64,000 nt of DNA from Prinia subflava (lineage: Eukaryota; Chordata; Aves; Passeriformes; Cisticolidae): NCBI RefSeq assembly GCF_021018805.1, contig NC_086254.1:2839001-2903000 (forward strand), read 5' to 3'. Positions 1-12,540 of the stretch are shown here, in pieces (the stretch's first letter is position 1; each line of letters begins with the position of its first letter). Both the position numbers and the translations under genes were made by a program. Under the pieces are notes generated by a model. That model saw only the letters and a program-made list of their open reading frames with translations. It was not told the DNA's origin and ran no database searches.

Positions 1-503
1 GTGTTTTCCTAAGCTTCTACAGAGGAGTGGGTATGTCTGGAGGGAAATTCATCACTTAATTCATTTATCCCTCAAGCAAGGGTATAAAACACATTGCAGC
101 ATCTGAAGGGGGCTCTTGTCTCCTCGTGTTGTAAAGGAGCAGAATTCCCATCAGTGAAGTGCAGCTAAAAGCACTTCAGCAATTTACAAGAGTTTTCAGC
201 AAAAGCACAGCAGAGAACTGTGGAGCAGCCAGGGACCAAGCAGAGCAGAGCCCAAGGGTGCCCAGGTAAGCGAGGGCACAAAGCTCTGCAGAGTTCAATT
301 TGCTGCCTCTCTAGGAGCTGCAGGCAATGCATGGCCTCTCTTCAGACTGCTCTAAGCCTGCCAGCGATAAAGAATTGAAAAACTATGCAAAATCATAAAA
401 TGCAGGTCTTGGGGTGAATGCTCTGGCCCCCAAGTGCAACTGAGAGACAACGAAGCATCTGAAGGGAGAGGAAATCCATCAAACTGGGCACTGAATTGTC
501 AGT

Positions 504-1062
504 TGTGCTTGTTTGAAAGCAAAACCAGTGAGACTCCAAGTCAGAAATACAATTTAATAGGAGAGAGAGAAGAAAAAAAAGTAAAATAGAATAAAATAAA
601 AACAATAGCACAAAACCCACTGACAGAGTCAGAATACAGCCTGACACCCTGTTAGTTAGGGTGGTGGCAGCAGTCCAGATGAAGTGGTTCTTGTTGAAGC
701 AGTGATCCTGTAGAAAGGTCTGGTAGCTCTTCTCCTCTGGGAATCCAGTGGGTAAAGCCTGCTGTGCTGTCCCAAATCCCAGATTATATCCAGGTGGGAA
801 TGCCTGGCTCCTCCCCTGGGCAGAGCATCTCCCAGTGGGCTGATCTCATCCCATGAGTCCTGCAGGGGGTCCTTGATTGCCCATTAAACAGAGAGAGCTC
901 CCCAGGGAGTTACCTGTGAGTCACGGGCAAGGCCTTGGTGGCCCATGAACAGGAGATATCTGGAGGTGGTGGGCAAAGGAAACACTGCCCCACCTGGTTC
1001 CAACAGCTCCTGAAGGCGGGAATAGAATACTTTGGGCACATCTTACATTGTAACCTAGGACA
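504..1062 (-). mobile_element. Family A solo LTR, minus strand
   Basis: This is a retroviral LTR in reverse orientation. Its left edge (TGTGCTTGTTTGAAAGC) and right edge (CCTAGGACA) match the ends of the better preserved copies at 12541-13159 and 49963-50556. The interior shares the same landmarks: an A-rich tract, the CTGACACCCTGTTA block, and GAATCCAGTGGG. Flanking pentamers are TCAGT (499-503) and TCTGT (1063-1067), a 4/5 match, consistent with an old 5-bp target duplication. No retroviral coding sequence flanks it, so it is read as a solo LTR. Confidence 0.8.
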
Positions 1063-4000
1063 TCTGTTCATTCCCATCTTGGCTGATTGCCACTGTCACT
1101 TTGCTGGTCACACCAAGGCTTCTGCATGTACCAATGGGTCAGAAACTGTCTTTTCCCTCAGGAGCCTGCAGTGTGACACTTGGGAAGTATTCTGCATGGG
1201 AAGATGTTATTAAATGGAATTCAAACTGCCGTTTGCTTTGTCTTAACAGGCTTGTTAACATGATAGAAACAATTGCAAAGTAAATAAAGCATTTCTTCGC
1301 AGGAGCTCATACCATTTTACCCAGACAACCTCTCTTGCTTTAATGCAAGTAATGAGTTTAAATCCAGCCAGTATCATCTCAACTGCTAAAACCCAATTCC
1401 CATCTTAAAATCTGCACAAAAGTATAACTGCTGTATAGCCGAACTGAATATTTTAGCAGATTTTGAAAGTATTTGTTTTAACAAAACCAAAATTTTATCT
1501 CAATTCTACAATGATGTGAGTGCAGGAGAGAGGAAAGTCTCAGGAAATCATTTTAAGTATTCATGTTCCATTACATAAAACTTGCAAGACTGCTGCAAAA
1601 TGCATTTAAATAAAAGGAAAGTCATCATACAGTTGCAACAGAACATGGCCCCCTTCTTCAGAATGAGGATGTTTCAACACCCTTCTTTCTTCCTATTTGT
1701 TTTGGTCACATTTCTTATTGTCCCCTGAGGCAGGATTTCCTTAAGAACAAATTTTCTCTGGGTGTTTTCTCAAGATGCCACATTTAGATCTATCAATTAT
1801 TCTCCTTGGTAAATGTTTATGCTGTGGTTCCCATCACGTTTTACTTCAGGTATTTTTGTCAACTGCTAAATAATTTATTTTTAAGAAACCAAATTCCTAT
1901 TTGTGTATTGCAGTTCATCATACTGGTTTTATCCATTACAAATTGAAAGGAAAATTTTAAAAACCCTAAGGCATATAACCTCTCTCTCTGAGAAATAAAT
2001 ACTGTTATATTCATTTTTTAAACCAGTCAACTCTGAAAATTGCTCCCTTCACAAAAGTTTCTCCAAATTTTAAATAAAAAGTGATGCGTTCTTGACTAAG
2101 AAAATCAGTAGAAGTAGGACAAAATTTTATTTATCAGCATTCTCTACTTTTGGCCTATAACTGTGTAAATGTTACTAAGCCAAACCCTGGTGCTGAAGGG
2201 GCTGCACAGGACACCTTGTGCTTTTGAGCTCCAACTGGTATGAAATGTGCTACATTAAAAATTATCATCGCTCTGATGGGCAATAATCATCCATTTATCT
2301 TAGCTATAATTCTCCTTTCCTCTGGTAGCTGAGCCCACCAACCATTTTAACTGCCTCACCTCACCTGACTTACCTGTTTCATTAAAACACTCCATTTTAA
2401 ACACTGATGTACTCTCCAGACTCAGGGAATCAATGTGTCAGGGTAATTCCTAGACAGCTATATCCTGTTTCTCCAGCAATCTTTGTAAAAGGCAAAGTCA
2501 GCTAAAATAGAACAGTTTCTACAGATAATTAATACCTTTATTTCAGTGTAAATATTTTTAAATATTTTAATGCAATGATAAACCAAAGAAACTGGTGGCA
2601 AAGCAAAACCACAATGTTAATATTTGATATTTGACTTTTATAAAAATTCAGAATTTCATCATTAGTTAATATGGAGGGTTTTTTTCAGGCAGATAATTTT
2701 ACTTTGTATACCTTGTTGCACAAAACTATCATTAACAAGATATATTACCTAATTGTGCCGGTCTGTTCTACTTCTGAGCAGGACTGCAGCTATAAATTTC
2801 ACACGGGCTGTGCACTGTGTGCAGAGGCTCCTGACAGAATCCCATGGCCACAAAGAACAGAATCTGGAGAGAGAATGTCGTTCCACTTGACAAACTGACT
2901 GGAATCACTGTCAGCTCAATAGTCCCAGATCTGCAGCACAAGAGAACAGCATTGATTGGCAACATCAAAAGGGTCAAGATAAATTAAATATTTATGGCTC
3001 TGGGCAGTGCTGACAGCTCCTGATGTGTTCTCAAAGCTGATACCTTTCTTCTGGAAGTTGTCCCACTAAACCTGCTGTTTCCAAGGTTCCAAGTGTATTT
3101 CCCAGGCTGCTGCCAGCCCTGCCAGCCTCTAGGAGAGCACTGCTGAACACTCTGTCCTTTCCCATTTCCTTAAGCCAGAACCATGCTGTCCTGTCCATAT
3201 AGGGGAAGTGAAATTATTTGCTTCACTAAAAGCATAATAACCCAGCAATGGCCACACAGAAAAAAAAAAAAAATTAAAAAAAAGAGGGGTGGCTTTTTTT
3301 ATATAAAAACAGTTTTGTACATCTGTTTTCTGTTTTTTCATCTGGATGAAAATTCGTGAAAAACCTCACTGTCCCAAAATTCAAGGTTGTTGGGTTTTCC
3401 CTGAGGTGATAAAATTAATTTCAAGTGAGACTAACTCCTGGCTCAAAGCTAAATTTGCACATTCCCAAAGACTGCAAATTGTATCACTACACCCACATTT
3501 CATAGATGCAGGTAAATGAAATTATTAGCATAACATGCAAGCCACACAAAACAAAGCCAGGAACATAACAATTGTCAGGAAAGAATATTTGCTGTAGATT
3601 AGCTCTTGTTTAACAAGCCTGATTTTTTGTTCCAGTTGATTCTAAGTTAGGGCAATAGCATAAATTTCTTAGTTTAAGATCTCTAAACTAGCCCCTGAGA
3701 ATACAGCATGACTAAAGTACACATCAAATGGATTAAAAATACTTACCTAGCTTGAAAACACAGACATCAATGGGCACTTGACACCTGAAGCACCATTACC
3801 AGCAAGTTCCTGAAAGGATTGGGATGAAACCCCTTACAAAGGAAGGCATCCATCAAGGAGAACTAACTAAAGCAAACTGAGCAGAGGGAATTGATATTAC
3901 AAATACCCCCAGACTAATAAATGAAGAAGAGATGAGACCACTGACAAAGAAATTAGAGCCACTTGAGAAACAAGACCCATTTGAACAAAATATGTTTCAA

Positions 4001-4161
4001 ATCAAAACTCGCAAAAAAATGTTCATCTGGGAAAAATCCTAGAAATCCCAGATAGGAATGTTTATGAATCATCTAAGCCCATCTTCCCACTGAGATCTAA
4101 GTCATTCAGACAGCTAGTTGACTAACTTCTTGAAAATCTCTAACAACTGAGATTTCACAGG
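1063..4161. other. Unassigned AT-rich stretch
   Basis: No gene or recognisable repeat is seen. Around 1158 a pyrimidine-rich AG acceptor-like site is followed by an open frame ending in TAA, with AATAAA immediately after (about 1282-1287). This could be coincidence and is not called. Short donor-like sites on the minus strand at about 2371 and 3743 have no convincing exon behind them. A mixed A/T homopolymer patch lies at about 3260-3300. Confidence 0.5.
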
Positions 4162-4724
4162 CCTGGTGTTGGAGTCCAGGGCACGTGGAGAACCCCTCAG
4201 GAGCCCGAGATCCCAGCTGGGACCCCAGGAAGGCGCTGCCTTCGACCTTAGTCTGTGGGAAAACTTCCAACACTCAGAGATGAACTATGAACAACAAAGA
4301 TCTGAAATAAATAGGAGTTTAGTTTGTCACAGGGTGAAAATGTGTCATTTTGGGGTTTTAGAATGGAAGTTGATGAGAGCAAGATGGAGAATTTTGGGCG
4401 GTGTCTCACTTTCTTCTTGACTCCATCTTCTGCTGTGACGATGGCACAGGGACATTGGTGGAATGGGTTTGAGGCAGAAATTGCATGTCTAGAATATGCA
4501 GTCATTTTTGGCACAAAATTGTAAATACAGTACGTTTTAAGAGTTAATTGGACTGGAGACCTGTAAAAGATCTAGAATTTTCTGTCTGGGGGGCTTGCCA
4601 GAAGGGTTTCTTCAGCGCGTTAAGCTTGCAGCAAGCGGCGCACAGACCTTGGGATAAGAAACTGAATAAACACTTCTAAAAACCAAAGCTGCAAGTTGTG
4701 TTCATCCTTTCAAACCCTGGCACA
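4162..4724 (+). mobile_element. Probable LTR, plus strand
   Basis: The block ends with an LTR-like 3' part: GAATAAAC poly(A) signal near 4663, then about 60 bp finishing in CCCTGGCACA. A TG start is possible at 4164 (TGGTGTTGGAGTCC). The hexamer CACAGG occurs at 4156-4161 and again at 4721-4726; it could be a 6-bp target duplication, but then the element would run 4162-4720 without the usual TG...CA ends. Boundaries are therefore uncertain. No second copy exists in the window. Confidence 0.5.
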
Positions 4725-7523
4725 GGATTTTCAGAAGGAAAAAAAAAACCTAATTAGGGTATCTTGGAAGGGAAATTCCAAGAGCCTGACAAGTAAATAT
4801 AGTCTTGAAAAAGTCACATCCAGACCAAAACATTCTCAGCTGCAATTTCAGATCCCATTTGCTTCTCAGCCAGTCCCTTGCAGGTCAGTCCTTGCAACAC
4901 CCCCTCCCAAGAGCCACCTGCAACAACCTGCAAGCTCCTCCTTCCTCAGTTTGCTCCTCAGGACAAAACATTTCCTCAATTTTTCTTCCCTGGTCTTGCT
5001 TTCAAGACTAAGGAAAAGCACTCAGAAAAACCAGTACTGGAAACGGACTTGTGATAAAGTGACAACAGGAGCACCTGGCACAGTTCTGTGGCAAGGACTT
5101 GACCCATTTGTTCAAAACCTTAAAAGGAGAGTGGATAAGTCTGCCTCTACCTATAGCTTTAGTTTTAAAAAGACGATACTGACAGTTCAAAAGAGACAAT
5201 TCACCTCTTTCCTGGTTCATTTGCTTCACTGTTAAGGATACTTGCCTTATTCCTAATTTGAATTAACCTGATTTCACTTTGTAGCAACTGCTTCTCATTC
5301 TTTTTGAGCTAAGATCAAACCACCCTCTAGCACACTGTCTTCTCCATGTGAAAATACTTTATTCCTCTTAGGAGCCCTTGTTCCACTCAGAGGGAGCTGA
5401 TGAGGATGTGGCTCCCCTTCCCATTGCCCTCAGACTAACTCCTCACCCCTTGTGCAAACACGTCCAAGGTTCCCCAGCTTGCTCACACACTACAGGCCTC
5501 AAACTTCAATGTCAAAATCACAGCACTTCCAAGGCCAAGAGTTCCACTGAAAGTTGGCCCAGTTCTCCCCATCTCCTCAGTGATATTTTAATTCATGCAC
5601 ATGAATTTAATTCATGCTGGTACATAGAAAGACTGACTTCAAGTCATCTGCATTTTCCCCACCAGTTCTTCCAGTCAGGGAATTAATAACAATACTATGC
5701 TTCCTTCCCCAAGATGTATACAGAAGAAAACATTTTCTTTGGGAAACAAAATGCAAGATTTCTAGATAACAGTTAATGTCCTAATTAACTGCACGATGCC
5801 TTGAATATTTTCCATTACATTACTGAAAATAAAGTTAGGATGGCAAAATTATTTTCTGCATTGATGACATCTGGTACCAGCAATTTGCAGTTATTTTGAC
5901 TGGTACAGTATTTAAATTACTAACAACACATAAAACTCTGAGCTAACAGCAGTCTGTGGCAGTAAGAAACACACTTTGTCAAAATTATATTTCCACAGGA
6001 CTAGATTAATTTAATTACAATTAATATTTTTTTTAGTAAATGGCTCCAACAGACATGTATAGCAAATAATTTGCGTATAAATTACTCCCACTCCTGCTCT
6101 AGATGTTATCAGCTCCAAAAAGCCACTTACAAATATGTGAATTCACTGTCATTCTCAATCATCATATGTGAAAATGTGGGCAAAATTTTGTTACAATAAG
6201 ATACATCTTTTGCAAATACCATGTGTCTGCTTTTCCCTCCAAGGCTGCATGCAGACTGGGCAGGAAGCAAGCAGTGTTTGCTGTAACAAATGTTCATTCT
6301 TGGCAAGAATCCCTTCCTGAAGACAAGTAGTTTCAAGAAACTATCATGGATCTACATCATCAGAAAACAGCATACACATAAAAAATATTTTGCTGAGTGT
6401 TCTTTGGAAAAAAACCACTTCATTTCCCAGCTCTGCTCATGCAGCCCAGGTGTTGTGGCATTCTGCCTTGCACTGTGGTGGCCTTGGCCCACTCTGTGCT
6501 GTCACCACCCTTGGCTCCCTGCTGGTCCTGCTCTTGCTGCTCCCTGACATGGGAATGCTTTTCCATGGTTCAGCCACACAAAAGAACAATTTCCCCTGGG
6601 GTCCAGTGCAGGAATTCAGCTCACACCCCAGGCTTTTGCTCACAGACTCTTTTGAACAATTATTCTCCTGCAGGAATGCACTACATTTGAGTGCCTTTCT
6701 CCAAATCTGGTTAAATTTGGTTAAGAGATGTTACAGGCTGAGAGGGGCAGAAAGGGCACACACACACATTCATGCAATGTGAGAGTATGAGCCGTCAAAG
6801 AAGAAATTTCATATGTCATTTGTGTATTCTTTTCCTGTTATCTTCTTCCATTGTTTCAAACAAGAGAAACTCCTTTTCCTGAAGTAGCTTAGTTCAGATT
6901 TGCAAAGTATCTCCAGTCTAAGCTTGGTGTGGATATTTAAATTAGCACTTAAAAGGCTTTGGCAGGTGAACTGACATGATTTTTTTCCTGCTATCATGCC
7001 AAATTTCTGTATTATTAATGCTACAGACACCTCCACTTCGAAGAATTGTATGACGCTTCAATGAGCAGCCTCTCATGTATACACCTGAAATATTTTCAGG
7101 ATGATTTCCACATAGCTCAGCAATATACACTGGAAGGTGCTTCCTAATGTTTTGGGTCACAGTCATCTGGCATTCAGACTTCCACAGGAAAAAAAAAATC
7201 ATTCCACATATAAAATTTCTAGCTAGACTCCATCATCAGGCCTGATCTTTGAGGTAGCAAACAAGCAGAATCAGGAAAAAATTCAAGAGAGAAAAACTTA
7301 AGGAAATTAACACTGAATGAAGTAACAAACACAGCATTCCCCACACTGTATTGCACATGTACAGAAACAGCCTCGGCTCCCAGTGAACAGCATTTCTCTG
7401 GAAGTTGGAAGTTATCTGTAAAAACTGGAAGTTATCTCTATCACCACTAGGTAGCAGAAGTGAAAAGTCAACCTGAGGACAGCCATGCAGCCTATCTAGA
7501 AGGAAAAAATAAAAAGGGAGGAG
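4725..7523. other. Unassigned stretch
   Basis: Mostly AT-rich unique-looking sequence. It contains a 179-codon open frame overlapping the LTR end at 4696-5235 that is not recognised, and the minus-strand exon candidate at 6131-6244 (listed separately). Nothing else could be assigned. Confidence 0.5.
6131..6244 (-). CDS. Candidate coding exon, unidentified
   Basis: A 114-bp minus-strand segment is bounded by a pyrimidine-rich acceptor (TGCTTGCTTCCTGCCCAG..CTGCATGCAG, ending just 3' of 6244) and a strong donor (ATTT|GTAAGTGG at 6130). One frame is open throughout, giving 37 codons that begin LGGKSRHMVFAKDVSYCNKI, with one nucleotide of a split codon at the 5' end and two at the 3' end. I do not recognise the protein and see no neighbouring exon that fixes its phase. 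The segment could equally be a chance open frame between splice-like signals in an intron. Nothing in the sequence gives a function. Confidence 0.25.
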
Positions 7524-7856
7524 TGTTGGTGATTGAGAGATGGGGACATCCCAAGTTCTGATCAGAAGCCAAATTTATTGAGCATACAAGGCATTTATAT
7601 TGAATTTTTCTTGTATGGCACTTATACAGGGTTCTATTTTTGGTGACAATTTCTCATTGGTTATACATTCCTTATGACTTCAGTTACTTGGCAATCATTA
7701 TAAAGTTTCTTGGTCACTTCCACCCCAGTGAGCCTTTATCTGTCCCTGCCTGTCCCACGGTTTCTGCTCCATCAGGCCTAAGATACCAGGCTCCTTTATC
7801 AGTTCCACTGTACTCTCTGTTCCAGTCCCTGTAGAGGAGTGGGGAAAAAAAACACA
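7524..7856 (-). mobile_element. Old LTR-like element, minus strand
   Basis: The left edge TGTTGGTGATTGAG is followed about 45 bp in by TTTATTGAGC, the reverse complement of a poly(A)-signal-containing R region. The right edge may be AAAACACA, giving TG...CA ends. The flanks AGGAG and TCAGA do not match, so the target duplication has decayed or the ends are wrong. There is no second copy in the window. Confidence 0.4.
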
Positions 7857-8873
7857 TCAGAGACTCTTCAGTATTTCCTGGGAACTCAAGTGCACAGTCT
7901 CATAGGGATTTTTAAGGTTTGAATATAGGATTTTAATGTGGAAAATCAGAGGTATATGCTATAAAGCTGGACCAATCTCTATGCCCCCTTATTCAAACTG
8001 AGATTCATAATCACATCTTATATCCTGTGTTTTTACTCATATGTAAAAAACTTCAAGAAGATTAATGATTGGAGGGCATAATCTGTTCTTGTAGCAGTGA
8101 CTCAGGATCCACAGGGAGCCAAGTTTTAGTTAGCACATAATGAAGACAACTTCTCCAGCACTGCTGTAGGCTCAGATCATTCTTCTCACGCTCACCTGTG
8201 CACCTGTTGTGATACCACATTATTAAGAATATTTTCTCAACAGAAAATAATGAGAGGAAACCTTTAAACAGGTATTGGATTTAATGGTGCCTCCTTTGAA
8301 GCTGTAGAGAGCAATGGTCTCTCTTTCTTGGAAACACAAAATGCCATAAACCACAAGGACTCCCTACCCTTAGCACTGTTTTAATCATCACGAGAGCCCC
8401 ACTCCTTGCTCTTCCCAGTGAACTGGCAGCACAGGCAGTGCACAGGAAAGTGTCTTCCGAGAGAAAACATTTGGTTCTCTCCTCTAAGCCCCTGCATTAC
8501 CTGGCTTGTTCCCTCTTCTTGGTGAGATGAAAATCATGGAAAAAAAAAAACCATAGGAAATATTTTGTAACATTTACTCTTCTCTGCTTACATCACAGAT
8601 TTTCATGAATACTTTTAATTTCTCTTCAGGCTTCAACTCCATCTCTGCCTGATCACTTCCCCCACTTCTAGATTTCTGTACACATTATAGCAGTAAATAA
8701 CAGTATGTTTGTGGAGCTTATTCTGAATTTTGTATAAATTCGGATTACAATCTATTTAAATTTTAAGATCAACGAATTCAGCCTAACAAATGAGCCCATT
8801 TTACATCTATGTTCTTCAACTACTCATTCTAGCGTTACTGAAAATCAGAAAATAAATTCTCCAACCATTTCCT
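7857..8873. other. Unassigned stretch
   Basis: AT-rich sequence between two old LTR-like blocks. No gene, RNA or repeat structure is recognised. Confidence 0.5.
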
Positions 8874-9390
8874 TAGGTTAGAAAGTCGACATTACTTTAT
8901 TCAGCACTGAGGTACATTGGAGATTGCTCCACCAAAAAAGTACCCCAATTACCAAAACTCTTAAATTTTATACATTTTAGCAAACAAAGGAGTAAGTGTT
9001 CACTGGCTACAAGTTACATACTTCTCTTATCAGTTAGTATTTTATTTTCTATTGCTTAATGATTCTCTCACTTCTCATGTTAATTAGTCCACATGCTCAG
9101 TTTGTCTCTTCTTTTGGGCAATGCTCTGTGAGTCAGTGGTCACAGATGCCCCTCCAGGATTACCTCTTACTCACTTGGAGCTGATTTCAGCACAATTACT
9201 GAGTTGGTTTTATGAATTCCTTCCTTGCCTTGGGAGTCCTGACAGATGCCCTTGCCATCCATAACTTCTGCATTCTTTGTGTCCATTGTCAGTGGTACAT
9301 CCTTCTTCCCAAGATTATGTTAGCTTCCTCCCCCAGGTCTGATCACTGAAGCATGTCAACTTCTAAATTTTAATTTGTTTTTCTAACACA
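8874..9390 (-). mobile_element. Old LTR-like element, minus strand
   Basis: The left end TAGGTTAGAAA and the reverse complement of the right end TGTGTTAGAAA form an imperfect terminal inverted repeat. ACTTTATTCAGCACTGAGG near the left end resembles the R/U5 part of an avian LTR read in reverse. The flanking bases TTCCT and TGGAT do not match, so the duplication is lost. The left TG has apparently become TA. Confidence 0.5.
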
Positions 9391-11212
9391 TGGATATCAG
9401 AGCTTGCTTGTTTGCTGCTGTTTCAGAGATTAAATCTCCCTTCTTGTTGATTTGGTCCCAATGTTTTCTGCCACTCCTTTTAAAAGAAATATAACTTGTT
9501 TGGAAACTCTAGGAAGGCAGAATACATTTCCCAAAGCACAAATTTACTCAAACATTTTCTGCAGGTGACTCTCCTACTACCTCCATTTGCCCTCTCCTTT
9601 GCACTCCTTGTTCTCTGTCATGGCCAGAGCAATTCAACAAGCTCCAGTGCACATGAAACTCACCTTTATCACCAGGTCCTCAGTCAAATCAAGCCAAAAG
9701 CACCACTGATGTCACAGAAATACGTGATTCCTGTCTGAAACATTACCCCTGACAAGGCAAATTCTTTCCAGGCTAAAGCCAGCATGGAATTAACTTGCTC
9801 TTGCCCACACACAGTATTGGGGCATAGCCCTGCAACAGTTCTTGCTGAGGAGTTTTAAACAAAAAAAAAAAAATCCACATTCAATGTAGGTTAGACTAGA
9901 AATAGGTTTTCACATGAGATTTTAAACAACCATTACCATTTCTGTGGGCTAAGAAGCACAGTGCTTATCACAATAGCAGTGAAACACTGAAATAAATGTT
10001 CCACTATGATGACATGCACCATTAATGCTCTATATGTTTGCCAGGAAATCTACTTAGTGGACAATGCCCATATTTTTGTATTTTGCATTACCAGCAAGAA
10101 GACAAAGCAGAGCTCGAGCCCAGCTACAGCAGACTCGGGCTGAACATCAGCAAGATGCTGCCCTGACCAAAACCCAGGATGCTGCTGCTTCCTGGCTCTC
10201 CTGGCTCCCTCTGCCCCCATGCAGTCACACCCCAACTTTGGTGCTGGCTCTGACATCCACCAAGCATCTCGATGAGCTGGTCCAGCTCTCCAGCCCTGCA
10301 GAAAACTAAATTGTTTGTGCTGAGCTTTCCCCCATTTTAACCAGGCTGTCCTGGCTGACAGGCACAGGTGTAGAGGGGAGACTGAGCAGAGCCACCTCTT
10401 CCAGTGGTGAGTTCACCCAGTCCACCCTTGCAAATCTCCATAACAAACCAAAGTCCAGCATGTGCTGACAGATTCCCACTGTGCATACCTTTCAGCAGAA
10501 CTCACTTAGAAAGAAAAGGCTTGTTACAAAAATAGCAAAGCCCTACATAATTTATTTATTATAGGTCTTATCCCTAGTAATTACATTACCTCCAGCACCT
10601 GAGAAACAGGTTAAATAACATTTTCTTTAGACCGGGGGAACAAAATAAACCCACAAGATTTTCTACAGAAGTTACAAGACTATGTACTGAAAAACACCAG
10701 CCACATCAGAAATTGTAACAGCAATGTGTTTCTGTAGAAAGATTTTTACATCTAAACAATTCAGTCACATTGTAAAAGCATTGTTTTTCTTTTATAAATA
10801 TGTGCACAAATTATTTGTATTCTTACATAACAGCCAGCTCAACACATGCCCATCACAGCCTGCCAAGATGGCTTGCTTTTATAAAGATACAGAACAAAAG
10901 AGAACAATAGTTCATAATTACTTTACAAATGGCTCTAGAGAGTAATTATATCATTAGTCCTGAGTGGTTCCAGCTTCCAAGTGTTCTGCCACTAATCTTT
11001 TGAATACATTTTTGTTAGGAACTAAGTGGATATCACTAGAGAAAAAACTTGCCAAGTGAAGAGCACTCCACTGGAGAACTCCATCTCCATGCAGTTGATT
11101 GAAAAGGGGGAATTTCCTACACCCATTGCCCTGGAGACATTCAGAGGGATGAAAAGCAAGGTTGGGCCTGGTCGGCCCTGGGAAAAGGAGCCAGGGTTGG
11201 GTGGGCCCTGGG
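9391..11212. other. Unassigned stretch
   Basis: No recognised gene or repeat. The part from 10090 to 10420 is GC-richer. It contains a donor-like GTGAGT at about 10408 with a weak acceptor upstream, not strong enough to call an exon. Confidence 0.45.
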
Positions 11213-11534
11213 TGTCACAGATGACACTAAAAGAACCACACAAGGACACGCTGGTGGGCAAAGCAGGAAAAAGGGACAAGTTTATTTACAAAACTCAATT
11301 TTATACATTTCCTCTGTGGCCTGTGGATTTGAGGATGAAATTCCACCTTTCAAACCACATTGGTCAAGCCAACTGTCAATCAACTTTCTCCTCCCACCAA
11401 AAAATATGTAAACAATGAAAGACAGCAAAACATGGCCATTGTTTATAGTACAAACTGTGAGAAAGTAAAAATTCTGACTCCAATATGAAGAACATTACAG
11501 AAGGCTTAGAAAAGTCTTCAAAACCAGGATGACA
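11213..11534 (-). mobile_element. Family C short solo LTR, minus strand
   Basis: The element starts TGTCACAGATGACAC and ends CCAGGATGACA. It aligns in reverse with the plus-strand copy at 33371-33696 through GGACACGCTGGTG, the R-region TTTATTTAC (poly(A) signal in reverse) and TTTATACATTT (TATA in reverse). The flanking hexamers CCTGGG (11207-11212) and CCTAGG (11535-11540) match at 5 of 6 bases. A 6-bp duplication is typical of class II (ERVK-like) elements, but the class is inferred only from this. Confidence 0.75.
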
Positions 11535-11649
11535 CCTAGGAATGAACTGTCTTTACTAGATCATGTGAAACTGCACCTATGTAATCAGTAAATGATAAAT
11601 GATGTGATTGTTAGATGTGATTATTATTTGGTAATTGAATATGATTATT

Positions 11650-11880
11650 GTTTAATCACAATAACAATCATGAGACTATGTTTGGGGGGCTTGGAAATTC
11701 ATGTTTGGGTAAGATCAATGTATACAATAGAACAATGTAAGTTTAATAATTAGTATGTAGTTACATAATGAAAAGGGTATAAAAACATGTCCATCTCAAA
11801 TCCATGTCAGCTTTGGGTCTGTACGCCTGATTCCCAGAGCTCTCCAATAACAGCCCCAGAAAGTAGACAAAAAGCTGAGA
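11650..11880 (+). mobile_element. LTR-like remnant
   Basis: The sequence carries a TATA-type promoter (GGGTATAAAAAC at about 11777), followed by GCTTTGGGTCTGTACGCC and GATTCCCAGAGCTCTCC, then AATAAC in the place of a poly(A) signal. This layout resembles avian LTR U3-R sequence. Ends and target duplication could not be found. Confidence 0.35.
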
Positions 11881-12149
11881 AAGGCTGGGAATCACAAAAC
11901 TTTCCCATGGGAAGCTAAGAAATTAGGAACCAAGTGAATACATTTATATTTATCATAAAGAACAAGAACAAGGATACTGATTGCTGGTTCAGGATATAAA
12001 AGGTGTTAGATATGTGCTTTGCAAAGATAGAAAATGTTTCAATCTTAAATAATGAATTATTGTGTATTGTTTGTTAGGTTTACAAACCCAAGTGGATCTT
12101 TTTCTGATTTGATAGAATATATGACTCCAAACTTTCTCTTGTAAACTGT

Positions 12150-12540
12150 TGGTTGAGAAAATACCTAGAAAAGGCTCTGCATCAGCTGCGGCCTTGTCTC
12201 TGATCTAGCTTTGCATGGATTTTGTTGTTTTCCTGTGTCTCTTGCGTATTGCTTGTATGATACAGACAGATAATAAATCCTAAATCTGCAAATAGACAGA
12301 GTCCCATCCCGTTTGTGAGATCCTGACTGATCTGGCACACCTGACCTGTTTCTTCTTCTTCTGATCAGGGTGTCCATGGCAGACACCCACCACAACGCTG
12401 GTAACACAGGTCCTCCTGGTAAATCTTGACCTGAAACTGTCCCCTGGCTCATCATCCACCTCAAGGCAGAGCTCCAGGCATTCCTGCTGCTCTCCCACAC
12501 AAAGGGAGAGCAGGACCTTCCTGAAAGGTTTGTATCATCC
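12150..12540 (+). mobile_element. Possible LTR 3' part (R/U5 remnant)
   Basis: AATAAATCC near 12271 is followed by about 150 bp of moderately GC-rich sequence with GTTTGTGAGATCCTGACTG and repeated TCTTCTTCTTC, resembling R/U5 of an LTR. It is abruptly cut by the family A LTR at 12541. No 5' end was identified. The assignment is tentative. Confidence 0.25.

Noticed and set aside
4696..5235. 179-codon plus-strand ORF
   Set aside because: It starts inside the 3' end of a probable LTR, has no recognised domain, and its length is possible by chance in 64 kb. Protein homology would be needed to revive it.
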